Of a stretch of DNA of 11,806 nt, positions 1-7,066 are shown in pieces. The notes below the pieces were generated by a model. The model ran no database searches. It was not told the origin of the DNA and saw only the letters and a list, made by a program, of their open reading frames with translations. This DNA is from Verrucomicrobiota bacterium (GTDB lineage Bacteria > Verrucomicrobiota > Verrucomicrobiia > Limisphaerales > UBA1096): NCBI GenBank assembly GCA_003972865.1, contig QOAX01000043.1:1-11806 (forward strand), given 5' to 3'. The stretch's first letter is position 1. Every line of letters starts with the position of its first letter. Made by a program: the position numbers and the translations under genes.

Positions 1-2081
1 CGCAGCAACTCAACACCGAACTTGAGCCTGATGACTTCACCTCGGCCTATTACGAGGGCTGGGTAAATGTCTCAGTGAACCGCTGGAGTAAAAGCCCCTA
101 CTGGGGTGAAAAATCGACCCGACCCGCGCCTGCTGTTTTTGTGAATGGCGCTCGACAGACGCTCGAGGGCAATGCATTGGTGGCGGACTCCGCCTCGCGC
201 AACGGTCACTTCATCACGTTCCTCTACACGGGCGATTATGACTTTAGCGAACACAAGGACGTGCACCTTGGGTTTTACAGCCATTACGCCCAAAACCAGG
301 ACAGCTCCGGAGCCGTCGAGTATTCCACCGATGAAGGCGAAACCTGGCTGCCGGTGGTTTACATGATCGACCGCAGCGACATCGTCAAAGATGACGACGG
401 GAACGTGGACGCGATCACCACGCTGGAGCAGGTTCACGGCGATGTCGCCATCGGCTATCACCCCGACACGTTCGAGGAGGTCGGAGGATTCTACGGTGCC
501 TATATCGGCGCGGAAATTGGCGAGGAGCTGGCCGCCTACATCAGTGGACGGATCGACGACAACCAAACCGAATCGAAGCGGTACGAGCTGTTCCGGCTGC
601 CTGAAGCGGACGAAGAAAAAACGGTTCGCTTCCGTATCGCCACATCCGGCACCTGGAGCTGGTACTGGGGTATCGACAATTTCGGTCTCTACAGCATCGC
701 GCCCAGCTCGATGCCGGAGGTCGTCGAGGCCAGCCCGGCCGCCGGAAGCCAGGGAGCCAACCCGATGCCGCTGATGACGTTCGTCATCAAGAACGGCGAG
801 GCCAAGCTGGATCCGGGTTCGGTCAAGCTGGAGTTCAACGGAGCCGCCGCCGAGGGCATCACAGTGTCGGAAATCAAGATCGGCGCGGAGGATGGCCATC
901 AGGTCACCTACCAGGTGACCGAGCTTTTGGAGCCGCTCTCGCAAAACAGCTTCAAGCTCACTTTCACGGAGGACTCCGCTGACAAACGGGAGGGGACCTA
1001 CGAGGGAAGTTTCACCGTAGGCAACTTCGCCAGCCACAGTCTGCCCGAGCCGATCGCCTTCGAGTCGTTTGACGATCTGGAGGAGTTCACCCTGCCGGAG
1101 GGCTGGGCCGTGAAGAGCTACGTCAACGAGGCCGACGCGATCATCTTGGATGAGGATCCGGATGACTGGACCTCGATGACCTACGCCGGCTGGGCCAACG
1201 TATCACTGGACCGCTGGAAGAGTAGCCCCTACTGGACTGAAAAATCAGAGGCGCCAAGTCCCCCGGTATTCGTCAATGGCAAAGCCCAGTTCCCCGAAGG
1301 CAATTTCCTGATCGCCGACTCCGCTCTGCGCAACGCCCATTTCATGAGCGTGCTCGAGACGAAGGATTTCGACCTTGGCCAGCACGCCAACGTGCACCTT
1401 GGGTTTTACAGTCACTACTGCCAAAATCAGGACAACTCTGCCAACGTCGAGTACTCGATTGACGGCGGCGAAACCTGGCTGCCGGTCATCTACATGCTCG
1501 AACAGGCCGACATCGTCGCCGGTGACGGCGGCACAGCGGATGCGGTGGCAACCTTTGAAAATGCGCAGGGTGATGTCGCCCTGGTCGACAACCTCCTTTA
1601 TCAGGATGAGGACGACTACTGGGACATGGAACCACTCGACGAACCGATCGGCGGCAGCTACGGGGCATTCATCGGAGCGGCCATCGACGAGTCGCTTGCG
1701 CCACACATCAGTGGGCGAGTCAACGACAGCCAGACAGAGTCCAAGCGCTACGAACTGCACCGCCTGCCCCAGGCCGACAATCAGGCCAAGGTGCGCATCC
1801 GATTTGCCATGAACGGCACCTGGAGCTGGTACTGGGCCGTCGACAACTTCGGCCTGTACAGCATCGAGGAGGCGCCCACGACTGCCCCGGCGATCGAGAG
1901 CATCTCGGCGGACGGCGGGGTCGTCACGATTAGCTGGCAGGGCGCGGCCGGGGTGCGCCTGCAGAAAACCGCCCGCTTGGCCAAGCCGAACTGGTCCGAT
2001 ATCGCCAATACTCAGGGGGAATCCTCCGCCAATGAGGTTGCCGACCAGGCGGAAGCCTACTATCGTTTGATCCGCGACTAG
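1..2081 (+). CDS. Secreted protein with two tandem adhesin-like (choice-of-anchor J/MAM-like) domains, 5' partial
   Basis: The frame is open from base 3, with no start codon in the window; 692 codons are seen before TAG at 2079-2081. A GTG at 75 lies inside a conserved domain and is not the start. Two copies of a beta-rich domain are visible. The first (to about 700) is cut by the window edge and the second spans about 1059-1870. Both carry N-V-S-x-x-R-W, HLGFYSHY, NQD, EYS-D-GETWLPV, SKRYEL and GTWSWYW-DNFGLYSI. The FESFDDL...LPEGW opening of copy two resembles choice-of-anchor J/cleaved-adhesin domains. Between the copies (about 705-1030) is an Ig-like segment. The end (from about 1880) has VTISW...LQKTARLAKPNWSDI...YYRLIRD, a short C-terminal module I associate with secreted Verrucomicrobiota proteins. 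Function is not known; extracellular binding or adhesion is inference. The signal peptide would lie upstream of the window. Confidence 0.82.
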   Translation, partial: QQLNTELEPDDFTSAYYEGWVNVSVNRWSKSPYWGEKSTRPAPAVFVNGARQTLEGNALVADSASRNGHFITFLYTGDYDFSEHKDVHLGFYSHYAQNQDSSGAVEYSTDEGETWLPVVYMIDRSDIVKDDDGNVDAITTLEQVHGDVAIGYHPDTFEEVGGFYGAYIGAEIGEELAAYISGRIDDNQTESKRYELFRLPEADEEKTVRFRIATSGTWSWYWGIDNFGLYSIAPSSMPEVVEASPAAGSQGANPMPLMTFVIKNGEAKLDPGSVKLEFNGAAAEGITVSEIKIGAEDGHQVTYQVTELLEPLSQNSFKLTFTEDSADKREGTYEGSFTVGNFASHSLPEPIAFESFDDLEEFTLPEGWAVKSYVNEADAIILDEDPDDWTSMTYAGWANVSLDRWKSSPYWTEKSEAPSPPVFVNGKAQFPEGNFLIADSALRNAHFMSVLETKDFDLGQHANVHLGFYSHYCQNQDNSANVEYSIDGGETWLPVIYMLEQADIVAGDGGTADAVATFENAQGDVALVDNLLYQDEDDYWDMEPLDEPIGGSYGAFIGAAIDESLAPHISGRVNDSQTESKRYELHRLPQADNQAKVRIRFAMNGTWSWYWAVDNFGLYSIEEAPTTAPAIESISADGGVVTISWQGAAGVRLQKTARLAKPNWSDIANTQGESSANEVADQAEAYYRLIRD
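3..700 (+). repeat. Tandem domain repeat, copy 1 (left end truncated)
   Basis: This is the first visible copy of a domain duplicated inside the same gene. It aligns with copy 2 at an offset of 1131 bases near its start (NVSVNRW against NVSLDRW) and 1167 bases near its end (GTWSWYWGIDNFG against GTWSWYWAVDNFG). The 36-base difference is a 12-residue insertion in copy 2. Several stretches are nearly identical at the DNA level, including 20 identical bases at 261-280 and 1392-1411. Confidence 0.85.
1059..1870 (+). repeat. Tandem domain repeat, copy 2
   Basis: This is the second copy of the adhesin-like domain. It begins at FESFDDLEEF, which would correspond to sequence left of the window for copy 1, and ends at DNFGLYSIEEA. 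Relative to copy 1 it contains an acidic, aromatic 12-residue insertion around YQDEDDYWDMEP (about 1597-1640). The conserved core, including HLGFYSHY and GGETWLPV, is maintained at both DNA and protein level. Confidence 0.85.
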
Positions 2082-2108
2082 CACGGTCCGCTTGGCCAAA
2101 AAGGTACC
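2082..2108 (+). promoter_or_regulatory. Short spacer with TTGGCCAA palindrome and weak ribosome binding site
   Basis: This 27-base gap is the longest in the window. It holds one copy of the TTGGCCAA palindrome (2092-2099) running into a purine stretch AAAAAGG (ending 2104), four bases before the ATG at 2109. That stretch is the only Shine-Dalgarno-like sequence near a gene start here, and it is weak. No terminator-like hairpin with a T tract and no promoter pair is seen, so transcription probably continues through. Confidence 0.4.
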
Positions 2109-2924
2109 ATGAAAACAAAACAACCAGCCGGGCAGCGGCGGCGATTGGGGTTTACCCTGATCGAGCTGCTGGTGGTCATTGCCATCATCGCAATCCTCGC
2201 CTCCCTTCTGCTGCCGGCCCTGGCCAAGGCCAAGGGCATGGCCCACAAGATCAGCTGCCTCAACAACCACAAGCAGCTTGGCCTGGCAGTCCAGCTCTAC
2301 TCGAGCGACAACGAAGACTGGCTCAACCCCATCCAGGAACGGCTCGCCTCCGGCATCGAGTCGAGCTGGCGTCCCTACCTCATGAGGTATCTCGGCGCGC
2401 GCTGGGATTCCAGCAAACAAATGTACCTCGGCGGGAGCAAGCCAATCTATGACTGCCCCACCGAGAATGCCAGGGGCAAAAAGGGAGACGTGTACCACCA
2501 GGGCAACCCGGCGGTCGTCGGCCAGTTTCGCGTCGGTGAGATCAGCATCGCCAGCGGCATCGGCGCGGTGAACGTCCACTGGACCAGGGGCGGCGCCCAG
2601 CCGCCCTTCGGCCGGCCGATCGGCTACGAGAACAACCTCTGCAACTGGGGCATGGTCGAGTCGGCCTCCGAGATGATCCTGCTGGGCGACGGCCACAGCA
2701 ACATTGGCGGCTGGCCCAACGACGAGTGGTGGATCTGGAAGGAACTGGGCAATGCCAACTCCGCCGGCTACAACCGCTTCATCCAGAACGACCCCGGGGC
2801 GATGAGGCACGGGGGCAGTTCCAACTACGTGTTCGGGGACGGCCGGGCCGAGACGCTCGATCCCAATCTCATCCCGTGCGACGAGTCGGCCTGCTGGTGG
2901 TCCGCCCCTCAGAGCCCTCACTGA
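2109..2924 (+). CDS. Type II secretion/type IV-like pseudopilin with H-X9-DG domain
   Basis: The 271-residue product has a class III prepilin leader: basic residues, then G14 followed by FTLIE, with the invariant E19 at mature position 5. A hydrophobic helix runs to about residue 37 and ends LLPALAKAK. A prepilin peptidase would cleave after G14; the helix then anchors the protein in the membrane or packs it into a pseudopilus. The C-terminal part carries H234, nine residues, then D244-G245 (MRHGGSSNYVFGDG), the prepilin-processing-associated H-X9-DG signature common in Planctomycetota, Verrucomicrobiota and Lentisphaerota. The globular part is Trp-rich and has cysteines at 50, 116, 178, 257 and 262. 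Such proteins occur in very many copies per genome in these phyla and their individual roles are unknown. No secretion machinery gene is in the window. The start fits: ATG directly ahead of the leader, with a weak AGG four bases upstream. Confidence 0.93.
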   Translation: MKTKQPAGQRRRLGFTLIELLVVIAIIAILASLLLPALAKAKGMAHKISCLNNHKQLGLAVQLYSSDNEDWLNPIQERLASGIESSWRPYLMRYLGARWDSSKQMYLGGSKPIYDCPTENARGKKGDVYHQGNPAVVGQFRVGEISIASGIGAVNVHWTRGGAQPPFGRPIGYENNLCNWGMVESASEMILLGDGHSNIGGWPNDEWWIWKELGNANSAGYNRFIQNDPGAMRHGGSSNYVFGDGRAETLDPNLIPCDESACWWSAPQSPH

Positions 2925-2931
2925 CGCGCCG

Positions 2932-3438
2932 ATGCAAGCTGCCGAAAAGAAACAACTCACCATCGCCGGCGTGTTGTTTGCGCTGGCCATCCTTTTTTTT
3001 GTCCTCTTCAGTTCATCCGAAGGCGAGGCGCTGGAATATTTTTACGACGAGAGCGAACAGAAACTGTTCACAACACCGACCGGTTCCATCCCACCGATAA
3101 AAGGCATCAACGACGACCAGCTCGATGGCGTCCGCGCCATCGTCATCGCGCCCAAGGGCCGGTGCGGCGACGAATCCGTCCGCCGCATAGCCTATCTTGA
3201 AAAGTGGTCGCCCCAGTTGAAGCAGCAAATGGAGGCCGCCGAACGGGCCAAAGCCGCCGGTCATGCCGTGCGCAATATCGTGGGTCGTTCACAGCGGAAA
3301 TTTCACCAGTTCGTTCGGCGGAAAGATTCCACCCAATGGTACCACATGAACACCGATGAAGCCGCGAAGATCATGGCAACGCTGCGAACCAAGGATGACG
3401 AAGGGAAAATCCCCGAAGTTTGCACGCCGAACCGCTGA
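2932..3438 (+). CDS. Small membrane-anchored protein of unknown function
   Basis: The 168-residue product has a short basic cytoplasmic end, one hydrophobic segment (about residues 9-27, IAGVLFALAILFFVLF) and a soluble part that would face outside. The soluble part begins ALEYFYDESEQKLFTTP, then GSIPPIKG, DGVRAIVIAP and GRCGDESVRRIAYLEKWSP, and ends with WYHMNTDEA and a cysteine at 164; C78 and C164 could pair. I recall similar 'YFYDL..KLF..PIPPI' proteins as conserved hypotheticals in Planctomycetota and relatives, but cannot name a family with certainty and assign no function. It starts 7 bases after the pseudopilin stop and ends 9 bases before the next gene. A run of eight T (2993-3000) lies in the membrane-segment codons. 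No clear ribosome binding site is seen. Confidence 0.78.
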   Translation: MQAAEKKQLTIAGVLFALAILFFVLFSSSEGEALEYFYDESEQKLFTTPTGSIPPIKGINDDQLDGVRAIVIAPKGRCGDESVRRIAYLEKWSPQLKQQMEAAERAKAAGHAVRNIVGRSQRKFHQFVRRKDSTQWYHMNTDEAAKIMATLRTKDDEGKIPEVCTPNR

Positions 3439-3447
3439 GCGATTCAG

Positions 3448-4473
3448 ATGAACCTGTATTCGCCAGTCCTACTGACGGCCCTGCTGGTTGCGCCGGTTTT
3501 CAGCATAGCCGAGACGCAAGAGACCAGTCTCGAGGCACCCGGACCGAACTCGCCGGACGAGCCCTTGGCCAAGCAGATGTCCGTGGCCAAAGCGGTGGAC
3601 TTTATCGACCGAGCCTCGCTCCACTGGCAACGCTCCCGCAAGTGCGTCACCTGCCACACCAACGGCGCCTACCTCATGGCCCGCGGCCAACTGAAAGCCA
3701 ATCCCGCGCCGCACATTTCCGTCCGCAATTTTTTCGAGCAATACGTCGACGGCTGGGCGGAAAAGAAACCGGATCCGGAAGGCATCGTCGCCACCGCCTC
3801 CGCACTCGCCATGGACGACGCGGCCAAGGGCAAACTCACCAAGTCCACCCAGGCTGCCTTCGACGCGGCCTGGAAAATACAGCGGGCCGACGGCTCGTGG
3901 GACTGGCTCAAGTGTGGCTGGGGACCGTTCGAGTCTGACGACCACTATGGCGTCACCCTCGCCGCCATTGCCACCGCCAAGGCACCGGGTGACTACGCGC
4001 AAACCGGCCAAGCCGCCGCCGGCTTGGCCAAGCTCCGGAGCTGGCTGGAGAACCATCCGCCCAGGCTGCCGCACCACAAGGCCATGATGCTCTGGCTTGG
4101 CCGCGAGTTGCCCAAGTGGGTGAAAAAGGAGGACCGGCAACGTTGGCAAAAAGAGTTGCTTGGCCTACAGTTGCCGGACGGTGGCTGGGCCACCGCCGGG
4201 TTGGGGGATTGGAAACGCAACGACGGTTCCCCGCAGACTCTCGACAAGGCCGACGGCTACGGAACCGGCTTTGTGATTTTTTCCCTCCGCCAATCCGGCC
4301 TGCCGTCGAGCCACCCGGCGATTCGACTTGGCATCGACTGGCTGAAAACCCACCAACGCGAAAGCGGCCGGTGGTTCACCCGGTCGCCCTACAAGGACGG
4401 CAGGCACTACATCAGTCACGCCGGAACGGTCTTCGCGCTGCTGGCGCTGGCCGAGTGCGGCGAACTGAAATAA
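3448..4473 (+). CDS. Exported prenyltransferase/squalene-oxidase-repeat protein with a CxxCH haem motif
   Basis: The 341-residue product begins with a signal peptide (about residues 1-21, hydrophobic LLTALLVAPVFS, cleavage near IAE). A single c-type haem attachment motif C66-V-T-C69-H70 follows. The rest consists of helical repeats with QW-like motifs typical of the alpha/alpha-toroid of squalene cyclases and prenyltransferases: QRADGSWDW (145-153), LQLPDGGWAT (240-249), YGTGFVIFSLRQSG (271-284), WLKTHQRESGRWF (298-310), then HAGTVFALLALAECGE. The true cyclase acid motif DxDD is not convincingly present; ESDDH at 162-166 is the nearest match. At about half the length of a squalene-hopene cyclase, an enzymatic terpene role is unlikely. 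A periplasmic haem protein with an unknown ligand or partner is more plausible (inference). Family assignment is fairly sure, function is not. The next gene starts 5 bases after its stop. Confidence 0.85.
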   Translation: MNLYSPVLLTALLVAPVFSIAETQETSLEAPGPNSPDEPLAKQMSVAKAVDFIDRASLHWQRSRKCVTCHTNGAYLMARGQLKANPAPHISVRNFFEQYVDGWAEKKPDPEGIVATASALAMDDAAKGKLTKSTQAAFDAAWKIQRADGSWDWLKCGWGPFESDDHYGVTLAAIATAKAPGDYAQTGQAAAGLAKLRSWLENHPPRLPHHKAMMLWLGRELPKWVKKEDRQRWQKELLGLQLPDGGWATAGLGDWKRNDGSPQTLDKADGYGTGFVIFSLRQSGLPSSHPAIRLGIDWLKTHQRESGRWFTRSPYKDGRHYISHAGTVFALLALAECGELK

Positions 4474-4478
4474 CTTGG

Positions 4479-5633
4479 ATGGACATAACCTCATTTAACT
4501 TCCCGACGGACACGCGTGTCGGCCCGGGAGTCATCGGGCAAATCAACGAAACCCTGCTCTCGCTTGGCATCCACCGGCCGCTGGTCGTGACCGATTCCGG
4601 CCTGCTGGCCACCGACGCCTTCAAGAAACTCGCCGGCGCCCTGCTCCCCGGGGAGCCGGATCGCGACTGGTTTTTGCACTCCGGCGTGCAGCCCAACCCC
4701 ACCGAGGAGAACACCCGCGGCGCGGCCGAGTTGGCCTTGGCCAAGGGCTGCGACGGCATTATTGGCCTCGGCGGCGGCAGCGCGCTCGATGCCGCCAAGG
4801 TTTGCCGCATCCTCATCAAGCAGCCGCAACTCAAGCTCGCTGACTACGACTGGGAAGCCGACTGGAGCGGCCTACTGCCGTTCATCGCCGTGCCCACCAC
4901 CGCCGGCACCGGCAGCGAAGTCGGCCGCAGCGGCGTGGTCACCCCCGACGGCGCCGACAGCAAGGGCATGTATTTTCACCCGGAATTGCTGGCCAAATGC
5001 GTCTTCCTCGATCCCGAATTGACCACCGGCCTGCCGCCGGGCCTGACTGCCGCCACCGGGCTCGACGCCCTCACCCACTGCATCGAGTCGTACACCTCGC
5101 CGGTGTTTCAGCCGCTGTGCGACGGCGTCGCGCTCGAGGGCATCGCGCTTATCGTGCGAGCGCTTCCGGCAGCCATCACCGATGGCTCGGACATCGACGC
5201 CCGCGGCCACATGCTCGTCGCCGCCGCGATGGGCGGCGTGGCATTCCAAAAGGATCTCGGCGCAACGCACTCGCTGGCGCATCCGCTCTCGGCGATTTGC
5301 GGCGTGCACCACGGCACGGCCAACGCCATCTGCCTGCCGCACGTCATGCGCTTCAACGCTCATCGCAAACCGGGTGTCTATCGCCGCATCGGCTTGGCCT
5401 CCGGGCTCGACATCGTCTCGTGCAGCGACACCGAGGCTGACGAGCAAACCGTCCAATTCATCGACGACTTCATCCAACGCTGCGGCATGCCTCCGTCGCT
5501 TGAGGATGTCGGCGTGGAGGAACAAAACATCGAGGCGCTGGCCGATCAGGCCTGGGTCGATCCCTGCCACCAAACCAACCCCGTGTCGGTCACGCGTGAG
5601 GATTTGAAGGAACTTTTTCTGAAAGCACTGTGA
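4479..5633 (+). CDS. Iron-containing (type III) alcohol dehydrogenase
   Basis: The product is a 384-residue cytoplasmic NAD(P)-dependent alcohol dehydrogenase, the usual length for this family. The nucleotide-binding half has GLGGGSALDAAK (97-107) and VPTTAGTGSE (138-147). The helical metal-binding half supplies the expected ligands by alignment with lactaldehyde reductase FucO: D196 and H200 (GLDALTHCIE), H264 (GATHSLAHPL) and H278 (HHGTAN), with H268 beside the nicotinamide. The C-terminus DPCHQTNP...LKELFLKAL is also typical. The ATG at 4479 is chosen because family homology begins at residue 1 (ITSFNFPTDTRVGPGV). The frame stays open upstream to an ATG at 4116, but that part overlaps the previous gene and looks like non-protein sequence. 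The stop overlaps the start of the aldehyde dehydrogenase, so the pair is probably coupled and oxidises a primary alcohol to the acid. The substrate is unknown; a GbsB-like choline role is one option. Confidence 0.94.
   Translation: MDITSFNFPTDTRVGPGVIGQINETLLSLGIHRPLVVTDSGLLATDAFKKLAGALLPGEPDRDWFLHSGVQPNPTEENTRGAAELALAKGCDGIIGLGGGSALDAAKVCRILIKQPQLKLADYDWEADWSGLLPFIAVPTTAGTGSEVGRSGVVTPDGADSKGMYFHPELLAKCVFLDPELTTGLPPGLTAATGLDALTHCIESYTSPVFQPLCDGVALEGIALIVRALPAAITDGSDIDARGHMLVAAAMGGVAFQKDLGATHSLAHPLSAICGVHHGTANAICLPHVMRFNAHRKPGVYRRIGLASGLDIVSCSDTEADEQTVQFIDDFIQRCGMPPSLEDVGVEEQNIEALADQAWVDPCHQTNPVSVTREDLKELFLKAL
5630..5633 (+). promoter_or_regulatory. GTGA start/stop overlap between the dehydrogenase genes
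   Basis: The four bases GTGA serve as the aldehyde dehydrogenase start (GTG) and the alcohol dehydrogenase stop (TGA). Such overlaps usually mean termination-reinitiation coupling and roughly matched expression. No separate strong ribosome binding site precedes the GTG, although GAAGG about 20 bases upstream (inside the upstream gene) is purine-rich. Confidence 0.8.
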
Positions 5634-7063
5634 GCGATTTTCCAACTCAACTTTTGATCAACGGCCAGTGGCTTGACGGCTCCGGAGCCAAGCGCTTGGC
5701 CATCGTCAACCCGGCGACGGAGGAGACGTTCGCCGAGGTCAGTTCCGCCACCGCGGGTGAAATTGGCCAAGCGGCCGAGGCGGGCCAGGCGGCGTTCGAA
5801 TCCGGCTGGCGCGACATGCCGCCGGGCCAGCGCACCGAGCTGTTGCACGGCTTGGCCAAGCGCATCCGCGACAACATCGAGGCCATCGCCCAGCTCGAGA
5901 CGCGCAACGGCGGCAAGCCGATCGGCGATGCCCGCTGGGAGGCCGACGCCGGGGCGAAGGTCTTCGAGTATTACGCCGGGGCCATCGGCCACTTGTGCGG
6001 CCGGACGATCCCCGTGGCGCGGGGCGGGTTCGACTTCACCCTGCGGCAGCCGATGGGCGTCATTGCTGCAATCACGCCGTGGAATTTTCCGTTCCTCATC
6101 GCATGCTGGAAAGTCGCCCCGGCGCTGGCCGCCGGCAATTCGGTCGTGCTCAAGCCGGCGTCGCTCACGCCGCTGACCGCGCTGCTGCTCGGCCAACTAG
6201 CGCGGGAAGCCGGCCTGCCCGACGGCGTGCTGCAGGTGTTGCCCGGCGCCGGCTCGGAAGCCGGCAACGCGCTGGCCACCCATCCGCTCGTCCGCAAAAT
6301 CGGCTTCACCGGCTCGACCGAGGTCGGCGCAAAAATCATGAAACTCGCCGCTGACGACATCAAGCGCGTGTCGCTCGAGCTCGGCGGCAAGTCGCCGAAC
6401 ATCGTCTTCGCCGATGCCGACTGGCAGCGCGCCGCCGCCGAGTCGCCGATGAGCGTGTTCGCCAACACCGGACAGGACTGCTGCGCCCGCAGTCGCATGT
6501 TCATCGAGCAATCGATCTTCGACGATTTCGTGAACCAGTTTGTCGCCGCCACCGAGTCGCTCAAGATAGGCGATCCGACGCTCGACGAAACACAGCTTGG
6601 CCCGATGGTCAGCGCGGCACAGCGCGAAACCTCCGAGTCATTCGTCACCGAGGCCAGGGGCGCTGGCCGCGACATCCGCACTGGCGGCGACCGGCCAAGC
6701 GAGCACGGTTTTTATCTGAATCCCGCCGTGATCACCGGCGTCGAGATCGGTGACCGCGCGTGGCGCGAGGAAATTTTCGGGCCGGTCGTTTGCCTGCGCC
6801 CGTTCACCGACGAGGCCAAAATGTTGCGAGAGGTGAACGACACCAACTTCGGCCTGAGCGGCTCCATTTGGTCGAACGACCTGAGCCGGGCGCTGCGCGT
6901 GGCGCGGCAAGTCGAGAGCGGCGTCATCAGCATCAACACCCACTCGAGCGTGCACACCGAGGCACCGTTCGGCGGGTTCAAGCGCAGCGGCCTTGGTCGC
7001 GATCTCGGCATGTCCGCGATGGAGGCCTGCACCGAGGTCAAGAACATTTACGTCGGCGAATAG
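5630..7063 (+). CDS. NAD(P)-dependent aldehyde dehydrogenase
   Basis: The 477-residue product is a full-length ALDH-superfamily enzyme that oxidises an aldehyde to a carboxylate. Visible features are PWNFP with N152 (oxyanion), LKPAS with K175 (cofactor), GFTGSTEVG (225-233, nucleotide loop), LELGGKSPN with E250 (general base), GQDCCARSR with the catalytic cysteine C284 followed by C285, EIFGP (381-385) and PFGGFKRSGLGRDLG (446-460). The AKVFEYYAG segment and GQDCC motif place it near the betaine-aldehyde/aminobutyraldehyde-type enzymes; the exact substrate cannot be fixed. Translation starts at GTG 5630, whose last two bases begin the TGA stop of the alcohol dehydrogenase, a four-base GTGA overlap that suggests translational coupling. 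The pairing implies that this enzyme removes the reactive aldehyde made by its neighbour. It contains two TTGGCCAA sites (5763, 5852). Confidence 0.96.
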   Translation: MSDFPTQLLINGQWLDGSGAKRLAIVNPATEETFAEVSSATAGEIGQAAEAGQAAFESGWRDMPPGQRTELLHGLAKRIRDNIEAIAQLETRNGGKPIGDARWEADAGAKVFEYYAGAIGHLCGRTIPVARGGFDFTLRQPMGVIAAITPWNFPFLIACWKVAPALAAGNSVVLKPASLTPLTALLLGQLAREAGLPDGVLQVLPGAGSEAGNALATHPLVRKIGFTGSTEVGAKIMKLAADDIKRVSLELGGKSPNIVFADADWQRAAAESPMSVFANTGQDCCARSRMFIEQSIFDDFVNQFVAATESLKIGDPTLDETQLGPMVSAAQRETSESFVTEARGAGRDIRTGGDRPSEHGFYLNPAVITGVEIGDRAWREEIFGPVVCLRPFTDEAKMLREVNDTNFGLSGSIWSNDLSRALRVARQVESGVISINTHSSVHTEAPFGGFKRSGLGRDLGMSAMEACTEVKNIYVGE

Positions 7064-7066
7064 CCC

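Noticed and set aside
75..77. GTG as start of the first gene
   Set aside because: The same frame is open to the window edge. The upstream codons (DDFTSAYYEGWVNVS) match copy 2 of the repeat (DDWTSMTYAGWANVS), so they are coding.
72..1037. Antisense open frame of 321 codons on the minus strand
   Set aside because: It lies opposite the first adhesin-like domain and Ig-like segment. The + frame is supported by the internal domain duplication, so this is a shadow.
1245..2990. Antisense open frame of 581 codons on the minus strand
   Set aside because: It crosses three well-supported + strand genes, shows no recognisable domain, and is the kind of long antisense frame expected where G+C-rich codons remove stops from the opposite strand.
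3931..3945. ESDDH as a squalene-cyclase DxDD catalytic motif
   Set aside because: The first acid is Glu, the protein is about half the length of a cyclase, and it is exported with a haem motif. The match looks coincidental.
4116..4478. 121-residue N-terminal extension of the alcohol dehydrogenase
   Set aside because: The extra codons overlap the end of the exported haem/toroid gene out of frame and are Arg/Pro-rich. Family homology begins exactly at the ATG at 4479 and gives the normal length of 384 residues.
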